Assembly (NCBI GenBank): GCA_042408195.1
Contig: JBHOQL010000102.1
Coordinates: 1-18,447 of the forward strand
Direction: 5' to 3'
Origin: SpSt-600 sp042408195
GTDB lineage: Bacteria > Chloroflexota > Anaerolineae > SpSt-600
Length of the DNA stretch: 18,447 nucleotides
The notes beneath the pieces were generated by a model. It made no database searches. It had not been told where the DNA came from and saw only the letters and a list, made by a program, of their open reading frames with translations. The translations under genes were made by a program, and so were the position numbers. Below are positions 1-6,257 of this stretch, one piece after another (positions within the stretch are counted from its first letter, which is position 1; each line of letters starts with the position of its first letter).

Positions 1-819
1 CGCTGCTACACTCAAGCTCAAGAGGGCCATTTCCAGGAACCGCTGCCGGAAGTGTAGGTCGCGGGCTACCGAGATGTAGAAGTTAAAGAAAGCAATGATT
101 AATACTGCTCCCGCAAGAGTTGCTGCTAAGCATAGGATGTAGTTTTTGAGAACCAAGTAGGGGAAAATGAGCACCAGAACAGTGAAAACGTAGGCCGCGC
201 CAGTGTACAATGCGGCCCGGATTGGTTCCCGCTCCCCTCCCTCAGTGCGAGTGGATAAGTATTCAGAGGCGGCCATGGAGAGAGCGGCAGCTAAACCGGT
301 AATAGCTGCGGTCATCGCAATGAGGCGGGTGTTCTGCAGAGCGAAAGTTAGACCCGCCAGGGCTCCTGTCAGTTCCACCAGAGCGTCATTGAGTCCTAAG
401 ACGATGGAGCCGGTGTAGCGCAAGCGTTCCTCATCCAGCATCGTGAGCAGGGATTCCTCATGGGCTTTTTCTTCTGCGGCCACTGCTCGCGCGTCGGGAA
501 CAATTTCCTCTAGCCGGTTGTAATTGTCCTGAGAACTTAGTTCCCCTCGCTCCATCAGTTTGAGGGCGAAGGTGAACCCCAATAGACGTCCAACGAGAGT
601 GTAAAACCACACCTTAGGCCAGTTGGGTTTAACCTCTTTTCCGGTAAGGCTTTGCCAGTAGTGGGAATGGCGTAATTCATCGGCAGCAATGCGTTCTAAA
701 ATCGCCCTGTTCTCAGGCGAACGGATCGTTCTGGCCAGTCGGGAATATATATGATACTCAGTGAGTTCGTTTCGCTGGTACGATAGTAGCTCTTCTCTTT
801 GTTGAAGGGTTAACTCCAT
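1..819 (-). CDS. Ferritin-like / VIT1-CCC1 fusion membrane protein, C-terminus cut by window edge
   Basis: This is an open frame of 273 codons with no stop before the left edge, so the C-terminus is missing. Residues 1 to about 125 form a rubrerythrin-type four-helix domain with candidate di-iron ligands E18, E48-x-x-H51, E90 and E117-x-x-H120. From about residue 135 a VIT1/CCC1-type membrane domain begins with the signature LGLNDALVELTGALAGL, followed by hydrophobic helices near 155-180 and 200-245. The family (MbfA-like, ferritin-VIT) moves Fe2+ or Mn2+ across the membrane, with the cytoplasmic ferritin domain binding metal. Iron export or detoxification is the likely role, but the substrate is inferred. 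The ATG at 817-819 follows a strong AAGGAGGAG ribosome site. Its start overlaps the end of a small upstream ORF by 10 bases, which suggests translational coupling. Confidence 0.88.
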   Translation of the reverse strand, partial: MELTLQQREELLSYQRNELTEYHIYSRLARTIRSPENRAILERIAADELRHSHYWQSLTGKEVKPNWPKVWFYTLVGRLLGFTFALKLMERGELSSQDNYNRLEEIVPDARAVAAEEKAHEESLLTMLDEERLRYTGSIVLGLNDALVELTGALAGLTFALQNTRLIAMTAAITGLAAALSMAASEYLSTRTEGGEREPIRAALYTGAAYVFTVLVLIFPYLVLKNYILCLAATLAGAVLIIAFFNFYISVARDLHFRQRFLEMALLSLSVAA

Positions 820-965
820 TTCTCCTCCTTCGGCTCTAAAAACGATTGCGCTGTGTTCATAAATTGAACGAGCTGATGCTGAACTTGACGCCAGTTGGAA
901 CACACCTGTAGCTGCCGGGGCAATCCCTCTAAGGCCCTCTGGAAAAATTCTTCCAAAACTGCCAC
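810..965 (-). CDS. Small hypothetical ORF (51 aa) coupled to the ferritin-VIT gene
   Basis: I do not recognise this ORF. It starts at GTG 963-965, five bases after a good GAGGAGG ribosome site, and stops at TAA 810-812, overlapping the start of the ferritin-VIT gene by 10 bases. The predicted peptide is amphipathic and rich in Q, E and F (VAVLEEFFQRALEGLPRQLQ at its N-terminus, ending PKEEKWS). It has no signal peptide or membrane helix. The frame is open further upstream to about 1190 apart from a single TGA at 984-986, so it could instead be the tail of a longer, inactivated gene. The overlap and ribosome site favour a leader peptide or a small accessory protein. No family evidence supports it. 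Confidence 0.4.
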   Translation of the reverse strand: MAVLEEFFQRALEGLPRQLQVCSNWRQVQHQLVQFMNTAQSFLEPKEEKWS

Positions 966-1371
966 GCTAGCCTCCTCAAAGTTTCAAAGTGTTTGTGAGC
1001 GCAGCAGCCGAGCAATGTTTCGGGCAAGCTTAAATCCCACAATTCCGAAAGACCAGGACTTTTCCGGCAACTTAGCCGGAACTATGGCCACAACGCAAAA
1101 ACGAGAGCAAAGTAGGCTACGGAGAAGCACCGCCCGTAGTGGACTTCCTTGCCCAAAATAATCCCTAGAAGGTGTAAATACTTTTATCAAAACTCCTGTG
1201 ATTTGTCAAAAGGTTATCTGCTTCAGCTCCTGGGTCAGGAAGGAGCCATTGCTTCTCAGCAAGATTGGTCCCTACAGAGGTTGGAAAAAACATTACCTGG
1301 CAATCCCTGAGCGGGGGGGAGATAAAATCCGTGGTGTGGGCATTGTGTGTTAAGGCAACGAGCTTTTCAAG
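966..1371. other. Divergent intergenic region without a convincing gene
   Basis: This stretch separates the minus-strand ferritin-VIT unit from the plus-strand ribosomal-protein operon. It holds a candidate minus-strand promoter at 1181-1209 and the untranslated leader of that unit. There are two small perfect hairpins: TCCGGC/GCCGGA at 1063-1068 with 1075-1080, and GCTCCT/AGGAGC at 1226-1231 with 1241-1246. A minus-strand frame from about 1190 to 987 is open but shows no recognisable family, and it begins upstream of the predicted transcription start. I recognise no riboswitch or RNA gene. Confidence 0.5.
1181..1209 (-). promoter_or_regulatory. Candidate sigma70 promoter for the ferritin-VIT unit
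   Basis: On the minus strand a perfect TTGACA (1204-1209) is followed after 17 bases by TAAAAG (1181-1186), four of six matches to the -10 consensus. Transcription would begin near 1174 and leave a leader of roughly 200 bases before the small ORF at 965. The long leader is inferred from the promoter position only. Confidence 0.45.
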
Positions 1372-1399
1372 TTGACAGGAAAATACCCATGAGTATAAT
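1372..1399 (+). promoter_or_regulatory. Consensus sigma70 promoter of the rplU operon
   Basis: TTGACA at 1372-1377 and TATAAT at 1394-1399 are both perfect consensus hexamers, separated by 16 bases. Transcription should start near 1406, leaving a leader of about 27 bases before rplU. That leader is too short to hold a structured ribosomal-protein autoregulatory element. The strength fits a constitutive, growth-linked operon. Confidence 0.85.
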
Positions 1400-1432
1400 T
1401 TATTGAAAGCCAGTGTCGAAGGGGGTAGTAAT

Positions 1433-1744
1433 ATGTACGCGGTGATTGAAAGTGGCGGGAAACAATACAAGGTTTCCAACGGCACTGTTATTGATGTAGA
1501 AAAGCTGCCTGTAGAGGCAGGGAAAGAAATTGAGATCGACCGGGTCCTTATGGTGGTTAATGGGGACCAGGTGCGCCTGGGAAAGCCTTTTGTGGAAGGG
1601 GCTAAAGTCAAGGCCTTGGTCCAAGGGCACTTCAAAGGCCCCAAAATCATAGTTTTCAAATACAAGCCTAAGAAGCGTTACCGCCGTAAGAAGGGTCACC
1701 GTCAAATTTATACACGCCTTCTAATAAGGGAAATAATTGCCTGA
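1433..1744 (+). CDS. rplU: 50S ribosomal protein L21
   Basis: L21 is a 23S rRNA-binding protein of the large ribosomal subunit. The 103-residue product has the family start MYAVIESGGKQYKV, the internal segment LMVVNGDQVRLGKP, and the basic tail KYKPKKRYRRKKGHRQ that contacts rRNA. The length is normal. I chose ATG 1433 rather than in-frame codons further upstream because GGGGG at about 1420-1424 provides the ribosome site and the family begins at exactly this Met. It is the first gene after a consensus promoter, and rpmA follows after 18 bases. The partner gene obg that often follows L21-L27 is absent here; rpmE and tdk follow instead. Confidence 0.97.
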   Translation: MYAVIESGGKQYKVSNGTVIDVEKLPVEAGKEIEIDRVLMVVNGDQVRLGKPFVEGAKVKALVQGHFKGPKIIVFKYKPKKRYRRKKGHRQIYTRLLIREIIA

Positions 1745-1762
1745 AGAGGGAGGTGAAGAGAT

Positions 1763-2020
1763 ATGGCTCATAAGAAGGGTGGAGGTTCCAGCCGAAACGG
1801 TCGCGATAGCAATTCCAAGCGGCTCGGGGTAAAGCGTTATGGAGGCCAGCTGGTAAGGGCCGGCACCATCCTGGTCCGCCAGAGAGGGACGAAGATCAAG
1901 CCTGGAACCAACGTGGGAGTGGGGAAGGATTACACCCTGTACGCTCTGGTGGATGGTATCGTGAAATTTGAGAAAAAGGGCGGCAGGACCTGGGTCAGCA
2001 TCCTACCGGTTACCGCTTAG
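1763..2020 (+). CDS. rpmA: 50S ribosomal protein L27
   Basis: L27 lies close to the peptidyl-transferase centre of the 50S subunit, and its flexible N-terminus reaches towards the tRNA acceptor ends. The 85-residue product starts MAHKKGGGSSRNGRDS and has the typical KRYGGQLVRAGTILVRQRGT core. There is no hydrophobic N-terminal extension of the kind removed by the Prp protease in Firmicutes, so the mature N-terminus is encoded directly. The ATG follows a GGGAGGTGA ribosome site. It lies between rplU and rpmE in the same operon. Confidence 0.97.
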   Translation: MAHKKGGGSSRNGRDSNSKRLGVKRYGGQLVRAGTILVRQRGTKIKPGTNVGVGKDYTLYALVDGIVKFEKKGGRTWVSILPVTA

Positions 2021-2040
2021 ATAAGGAGGTGAGGCGGAAG

Positions 2041-2274
2041 ATGAAGAAAGGCATACATCCCGAATTTTACACTGATGCCCAAGTTATATGCGCTTGTGGC
2101 AATACCTTTATAACCGGTGCCACGAAGAAGGTGATCCGGACTGACGTTTGTTCTGCTTGCCATCCCTTCTTTACTGGTGAGCAGCGCATAGTGGATACTG
2201 GAGGTCAGGTGGAACGCTTCAAGAGGAGAGCGCAGAAGACCGAAGAAATAAGCCGGAAGAAAGAGGAAGGGTAA
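2041..2274 (+). CDS. rpmE: 50S ribosomal protein L31 (zinc-binding form)
   Basis: L31 binds the 50S central protuberance and helps bridge the two subunits. The 77-residue product has the family start MKKGIHPEFY and the four zinc-ligand cysteines C17-x-C19 and C37-x-x-C40, so it is the zinc-containing C+ form. The tail is lysine- and glutamate-rich. I prefer ATG 2041 over the in-frame GTG at 2029 because the AAGGAGGTGA ribosome site at 2023-2032 overlaps that GTG and is correctly spaced for the ATG, and because L31 proteins begin MKxxIHP. Thymidine kinase follows four bases after the stop, an rpmE-tdk pairing seen in many bacteria. Confidence 0.96.
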   Translation: MKKGIHPEFYTDAQVICACGNTFITGATKKVIRTDVCSACHPFFTGEQRIVDTGGQVERFKRRAQKTEEISRKKEEG

Positions 2275-2278
2275 AATT

Positions 2279-2860
2279 ATGCACCCTCATTATCCTACAG
2301 GGTGGATTGAGGTAATATGTGGGCCCATGTTCTCGGGAAAAACTGAAGAGCTTATCCGGCGTGTTAAAAGGGCCCGCATCGCCCGGCAGAAGGTTCAGGT
2401 CTTCAAGCACAGTATAGACAAGCGTTATCATCCGGAAAAAGTTATTTCCCACAGTGGAGCAGACCTGGAAGCAATACCTGTTTCGGAAGCGCGCCAGATT
2501 TTGGAATTCCTCGAGCCCGATATCGAGGTAGTGGCTATTGATGAAGCCCAGTTTTTTGATTGGGAGATCGCCGAGGTCTGTAACGAGTTGGCTGATAGAG
2601 GCATAAGGGTAATAGTGGCGGGGCTTGATATGGACTTTAGAGGCGAGCCATTTGGTCCCGTGCCACTCCTCATGGCTCAAGCGGAACAGGTGGACAAGCT
2701 TTCGGCTATCTGCGTTATATGCGGTGCACCAGCTACCAGAACGCAACGCCTTATCAACGGACGTCCTGCCTCTTACGATGACCCGGTCATATTGGTGGGA
2801 GCCCAGGAAATATACGAGCCTCGCTGCCGAAGATGTCACAAGGTTCTGAGGGGAGAATAG
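2279..2860 (+). CDS. tdk: Thymidine kinase, type II
   Basis: The enzyme phosphorylates thymidine to dTMP with ATP, in pyrimidine salvage in the cytoplasm. The 193-residue product has a Walker A loop GPMFSGKT (15-22), a magnesium-binding and catalytic segment DEAQFFD (88-94, E89 the expected general base), and a zinc-holding lasso domain with Cys pairs 145/148 and 183/186. The segment between those pairs includes the nucleoside-binding loop. The length and motif order match the tetrameric bacterial and human-cytosolic type. The ATG follows an AGAGGAAGG ribosome site that lies in the last codons of rpmE. Its place in the L21-L27-L31 operon ties dTTP salvage to growth. Confidence 0.96.
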   Translation: MHPHYPTGWIEVICGPMFSGKTEELIRRVKRARIARQKVQVFKHSIDKRYHPEKVISHSGADLEAIPVSEARQILEFLEPDIEVVAIDEAQFFDWEIAEVCNELADRGIRVIVAGLDMDFRGEPFGPVPLLMAQAEQVDKLSAICVICGAPATRTQRLINGRPASYDDPVILVGAQEIYEPRCRRCHKVLRGE

Positions 2861-2861
2861 T

Positions 2862-3161
2862 ATGACGACCTTCGTGATCCTATCTAAGGTCTCGGAGGAA
2901 GGGATTAAAAAGATCAAAGACCTGGGGAAGATGGATGAAGAGTTCGAGAGGGAACTCAAGAAAAGCTGCCCTGAGGTGAAACGCATTGCCAGTTACGCTC
3001 TTTTGGGAGCTTACGATTTCCTCCACATTATTGAAGCCCCCGATGCCCTTTCGGCGGCTAAGGCAGCTCTAATCCTCAACTCTTTCGGAGCAACTTCAAC
3101 TCAAACCCTTACGGCAATTCCCTTCAAAGAGTTCGCCAAGTTAGTGGAAACGCTTAAGTAG
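2862..3161 (+). CDS. GYD-domain small protein
   Basis: This 99-residue protein begins one base after the tdk stop. It carries the GYD-family pattern: an N-terminal strand TTFVILSKVSEEGIKKI, the core GAYDFLHIIEAPD (here GAYD instead of GYD), and a C-terminal TQTLTAIPFKEFAKLV segment. The fold is expected to be a ferredoxin-like alpha/beta dimer. The biochemical role of the family is not established. No membrane segment, signal peptide or cysteine cluster is present. It sits tightly between tdk and recJ and is probably co-translated with them. The family call is confident; the function is unknown. Confidence 0.8.
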   Translation: MTTFVILSKVSEEGIKKIKDLGKMDEEFERELKKSCPEVKRIASYALLGAYDFLHIIEAPDALSAAKAALILNSFGATSTQTLTAIPFKEFAKLVETLK

Positions 3162-3173
3162 CCGGAAAAGCCG

Positions 3174-4877
3174 ATGAGCTTTATCAAATGGGTTGTGGCT
3201 CCTCCCCCTCCGCTTTCTTTATTGAGTTCTCTCCCCCGGATCCCACCCCTGGTAGTTAACATCCTTTACAACCGGGGGGCCAGAACTCCTTCGCAGATTG
3301 AAGCCTTCCTCAAAGGAGGGGAAGAACCTTTCAACCCCTTCAAGATGAAAGACGTAGACAAAGCCGTCACCCGTATCCGTAAAGCCCTGAGGGCGCGGGA
3401 ACCTATAGCCATCTACGGCGATTTTGATGTAGACGGAGTGGCGGCTACGGCTATCCTTCTGGAGACGTTGAAAGCCCTTGGAGGGAATGTTATCCCATAC
3501 ATTCCCGATAGGCTCTACGAGGGGTATGGCCTTAATAAGCCTGCCCTTCGGGCCCTGGCCCGCAAAGGGATAAGGCTTGTTATTACCGCCGATTGCGGGA
3601 TCCGTTCGGTGGAGGAAGCTCGCTACGCCCGCCAGCTTGGGCTCGATTTAATCGTAACCGACCACCACTCAATAGGCCCTGAAATACCACCGGCTTTGGC
3701 TGTAATCAATCCCAAGAGGGCAGATTGCCCGTATCCTTTCAAGGAACTTTCCGGTGCAGGAGTGGCCTTCAAACTCTCACAAGCTTTGTTGCTGGCTAAC
3801 CGTCAAGTCCCCATTTGGCCGATTGAGCGTGAACCAGAGTTTTACGATCTAGTAGCTCTGGGAACGGTAGCAGACGTGGTACCCCTCATCGGGGAAAACC
3901 GGACCTTGGCTGTCCGGGGGCTCCAGAGTCTGAATTTCACTGAAAGGCCAGGCCTCAGAGCGCTGATGGAGGTAGCCAGAATAAGGCCGGGTGAGGTAGA
4001 CTCTTACGCTATAAGTTTCATTTTAGGGCCACGCCTGAATGCCCCTGGCCGTCTAACTACGGCCATGCAGAGCCTAGAGCTCTTGCTGACCCGAGACGAA
4101 ACTGCAGCTGTGGAACTTGCCCGGGAACTGGACCGGTGGAACAGACAGCGTCAGAAATTAATGAACGAACAATTGGAAAGGGCTCGCCTCAAAGCCATGG
4201 AACTATTGGAAAAAGACTTGGTCATATTAGTGGGGGATGAAAGCTTCGCTCCCGGAGTGGTGGGGTTAGTCGCCAGCAAGCTCGTAGAGGAATTCTACCG
4301 CCCAGCCATAGTTATGGAGCTTTCACCCGAAAGGAGCCGGGGTTCAGCCAGGAGCATACCTGAGTTCGATATCACGGCAGCCTTGGACAAATGCGCCGAC
4401 CTCCTTCAGAAGTATGGAGGGCACGCCGCTGCCGCGGGTTTAACTCTGGAAACCCGCAACCTTCCCATCCTAAAGAATCGTTTGGAGGAAATTGCTCGGG
4501 AGCACCTCAGGGGACTGGACCTTGTTCCCACACTTTACATAGACGCCGAAACCTCCCTGGACCAAATTACTCCCGAGCTGTGCCGGTATATATCTATGCT
4601 TGAACCTTTCGGCTACGCTAACCCTGAACCCCTTTTCCTCACCCGTAGAGTTCAGGTTCGGGATTATAGGCTCGTGGGAGAGGATTCAAAGCACTTGCGT
4701 ATAACCCTTGCGGGTGCTTCAAGGACATGGATAGCCGTAGGGTTCAGATTAGGCCAGAGAGTTGGGGAAGTGAAAGAGTTCATAGACATAGTCTATACGC
4801 CCAAACTTAACCGCTGGGGCACTCAAGAAGGAGTGGAACTTCACCTCAGAGATTTCCGCCCCTCTGAAGGCATTTAA
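3174..4877 (+). CDS. recJ: Single-stranded-DNA-specific exonuclease RecJ
   Basis: RecJ degrades single-stranded DNA 5'-3' with Mn2+ or Mg2+ in recombinational and mismatch repair. The 567-residue product has a normal length and domain order: DHH domain with YGDFDVDGVAA (81-91), TADCGIRS (138-145) and the name-giving TDHHS (162-166); then GTVADVVPL; a DHHA1 domain with the GGHAAAAGL motif in the second half; and a C-terminal OB-like domain for DNA binding. All expected metal-binding aspartates and histidines are visible. The start ATG 3174 has only a weak GGAAAAG site, so translation may depend on coupling to the GYD gene 12 bases upstream. Confidence 0.96.
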   Translation: MSFIKWVVAPPPPLSLLSSLPRIPPLVVNILYNRGARTPSQIEAFLKGGEEPFNPFKMKDVDKAVTRIRKALRAREPIAIYGDFDVDGVAATAILLETLKALGGNVIPYIPDRLYEGYGLNKPALRALARKGIRLVITADCGIRSVEEARYARQLGLDLIVTDHHSIGPEIPPALAVINPKRADCPYPFKELSGAGVAFKLSQALLLANRQVPIWPIEREPEFYDLVALGTVADVVPLIGENRTLAVRGLQSLNFTERPGLRALMEVARIRPGEVDSYAISFILGPRLNAPGRLTTAMQSLELLLTRDETAAVELARELDRWNRQRQKLMNEQLERARLKAMELLEKDLVILVGDESFAPGVVGLVASKLVEEFYRPAIVMELSPERSRGSARSIPEFDITAALDKCADLLQKYGGHAAAAGLTLETRNLPILKNRLEEIAREHLRGLDLVPTLYIDAETSLDQITPELCRYISMLEPFGYANPEPLFLTRRVQVRDYRLVGEDSKHLRITLAGASRTWIAVGFRLGQRVGEVKEFIDIVYTPKLNRWGTQEGVELHLRDFRPSEGI

Positions 4878-4905
4878 CGTTAGGGAAAGCCAGGAGGATG
4901 AGGTT

Positions 4906-6222
4906 ATGGAAGGAGGTTCTTTATTGGCCTTAAGGTTTTTTCTGGTGTTTTTATTTATTGCGCTAAATGCGTTCTTTGCCTCTTCAGAGTTTGCCTTAGT
5001 TTCCACCAAGAAACCTGCTCTGGAAATCAAAGCCTCTAAAGGAAGCCGCTCGGCAGCCATAGCCTTGAATTTCTACAACAATCCCGATCGTTACATAGCT
5101 GCATCCCAGGTTGGTGTAACCATAGCGAGCCTTGCTTTGGGGTGGGTCGGAGAGGAAACAGTGGCTCATGCCCTCATGCCTCTGGCTCGCCAGATTTTTG
5201 GCTGGACGGGGGACATCGTATCTTACACCGCGGGGACGATTGTGGCTTTCCTGATAATAACCTATTTGCATGTGCTTCTCGGAGAACAGGTGCCCAAGAG
5301 CATGACTCTGCGCTGGGGTGAAAAAGTACTGCTCGCTTCTGCTATCCCCATGCTTTGGTTCTACACTTTCTTCAGGCCTCTTATCTGGATTCTGGACCGT
5401 TCTGCGGCCCTTATCCTCAGGCCTTTGGGAATAGAAGTTGGGACGGCCCTTCGGGCCGCCCACACCATTGAGGAGCTAAAGGCCCTGATAAAAGGAAGCT
5501 ACCAAGAGGGGATTTTAGAGGAGACCGAGGAGGAACTCATAACCAGGGCCTTTGAATTCGGAGACAGGACAGCAAGGGAAGTTATGATACCCCGCACCGA
5601 AATAGTGGCCATAGAAGCGGACACGACCCTGGCCGATTTTCTGGAGGAATTCAAGCGCTCCCGCCACGCCCGCTATCCAATCTATGAGGATACATTGGAT
5701 AACATCGTGGGCTTTGTGGCCATAAAAGACGTCCTCCTCAACATAAGCCAAGACCCTGCCAGTTTCCAGAAAAAAGTTCGCGATCTAGCCCGCCCGGCCT
5801 ATGTGGTCCCCGAAAGCAAGCCTATAAGTGAGCTCTTGGAGGAAATGAGGATAAATCGGATACACATGGCAGTAGTCATAGATGAATACGGAGGAACAGC
5901 AGGCCTTGTCACCTTGGAGGAACTGCTGGAGGAGATAGTGGGGCGGGTCACTGATGAGTCCGCTTTGGAGAAGCCGCTGGTGGAAAAGGTGTCTGACAAC
6001 GTCTATCAACTTAATGCATCTCTAAGGGTGGATGAAGTAAATGAACTTCTGAGCCTAAGCCTCCCTGAAAGCGAGGATTATGAGACACTGGCTGGGCTGA
6101 TTTTTACACGCCTTCAGAGGGTTCCACGGGAGGGCGATGAACTTCACTGCGGGGGTGTTAAATTGACCGTCATCCAAATGAAGGGCCCTAGGATTGTGAA
6201 GGTCAGGCTGGAGAAGGAGTGA
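4906..6222 (+). CDS. CNNM/CorC-type transporter with DUF21, paired CBS and CorC-HlyC domains
   Basis: The 438-residue membrane protein has an N-terminal DUF21/CNNM domain (about 5-195) with hydrophobic helices near 8-26, 62-80, 106-126 and 140-170. Paired CBS domains follow (about 222-345, with the linker-type motif AREVMIPRTEIV) and then a C-terminal CorC_HlyC domain (about 355-435). Bacterial members are annotated as hemolysin C or as CorC; structural and physiological work on the family supports Mg2+ export or Mg2+/Na+ exchange regulated by nucleotide at the CBS pair. Hemolytic activity should not be assumed. ATG 4906 follows AGGAGG (4892-4897). It is the last gene of the rplU operon and ends three bases before a terminator stem. 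Confidence 0.93.
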   Translation: MEGGSLLALRFFLVFLFIALNAFFASSEFALVSTKKPALEIKASKGSRSAAIALNFYNNPDRYIAASQVGVTIASLALGWVGEETVAHALMPLARQIFGWTGDIVSYTAGTIVAFLIITYLHVLLGEQVPKSMTLRWGEKVLLASAIPMLWFYTFFRPLIWILDRSAALILRPLGIEVGTALRAAHTIEELKALIKGSYQEGILEETEEELITRAFEFGDRTAREVMIPRTEIVAIEADTTLADFLEEFKRSRHARYPIYEDTLDNIVGFVAIKDVLLNISQDPASFQKKVRDLARPAYVVPESKPISELLEEMRINRIHMAVVIDEYGGTAGLVTLEELLEEIVGRVTDESALEKPLVEKVSDNVYQLNASLRVDEVNELLSLSLPESEDYETLAGLIFTRLQRVPREGDELHCGGVKLTVIQMKGPRIVKVRLEKE

Positions 6223-6224
6223 AA

Positions 6225-6253
6225 GAAGAGCGGGGGTGAGTCCCCCGCTCTTC
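6225..6253. terminator. Bidirectional hairpin terminator between converging operons
   Basis: A perfect 12-bp stem pairs GAAGAGCGGGGG (6225-6236) with CCCCCGCTCTTC (6242-6253) around a 5-base loop. It lies between the stop of the CNNM gene and the stop of dnaK on the opposite strand. T-runs are short on both sides (TTCTTTC on the minus strand), so it may act as a shared, moderately efficient terminator for both units. Confidence 0.8.
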
Positions 6254-6257
6254 CCTG

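Noticed and set aside
1400..1432. Structured L21 leader controlling the ribosomal-protein operon
   Set aside because: The predicted leader is only about 27 bases long, too short for a known L21 or L31 leader structure.
2219..2986. 255-residue minus-strand frame over rpmE, tdk and the GYD gene
   Set aside because: It spans three confident plus-strand genes and resembles no protein family I know.
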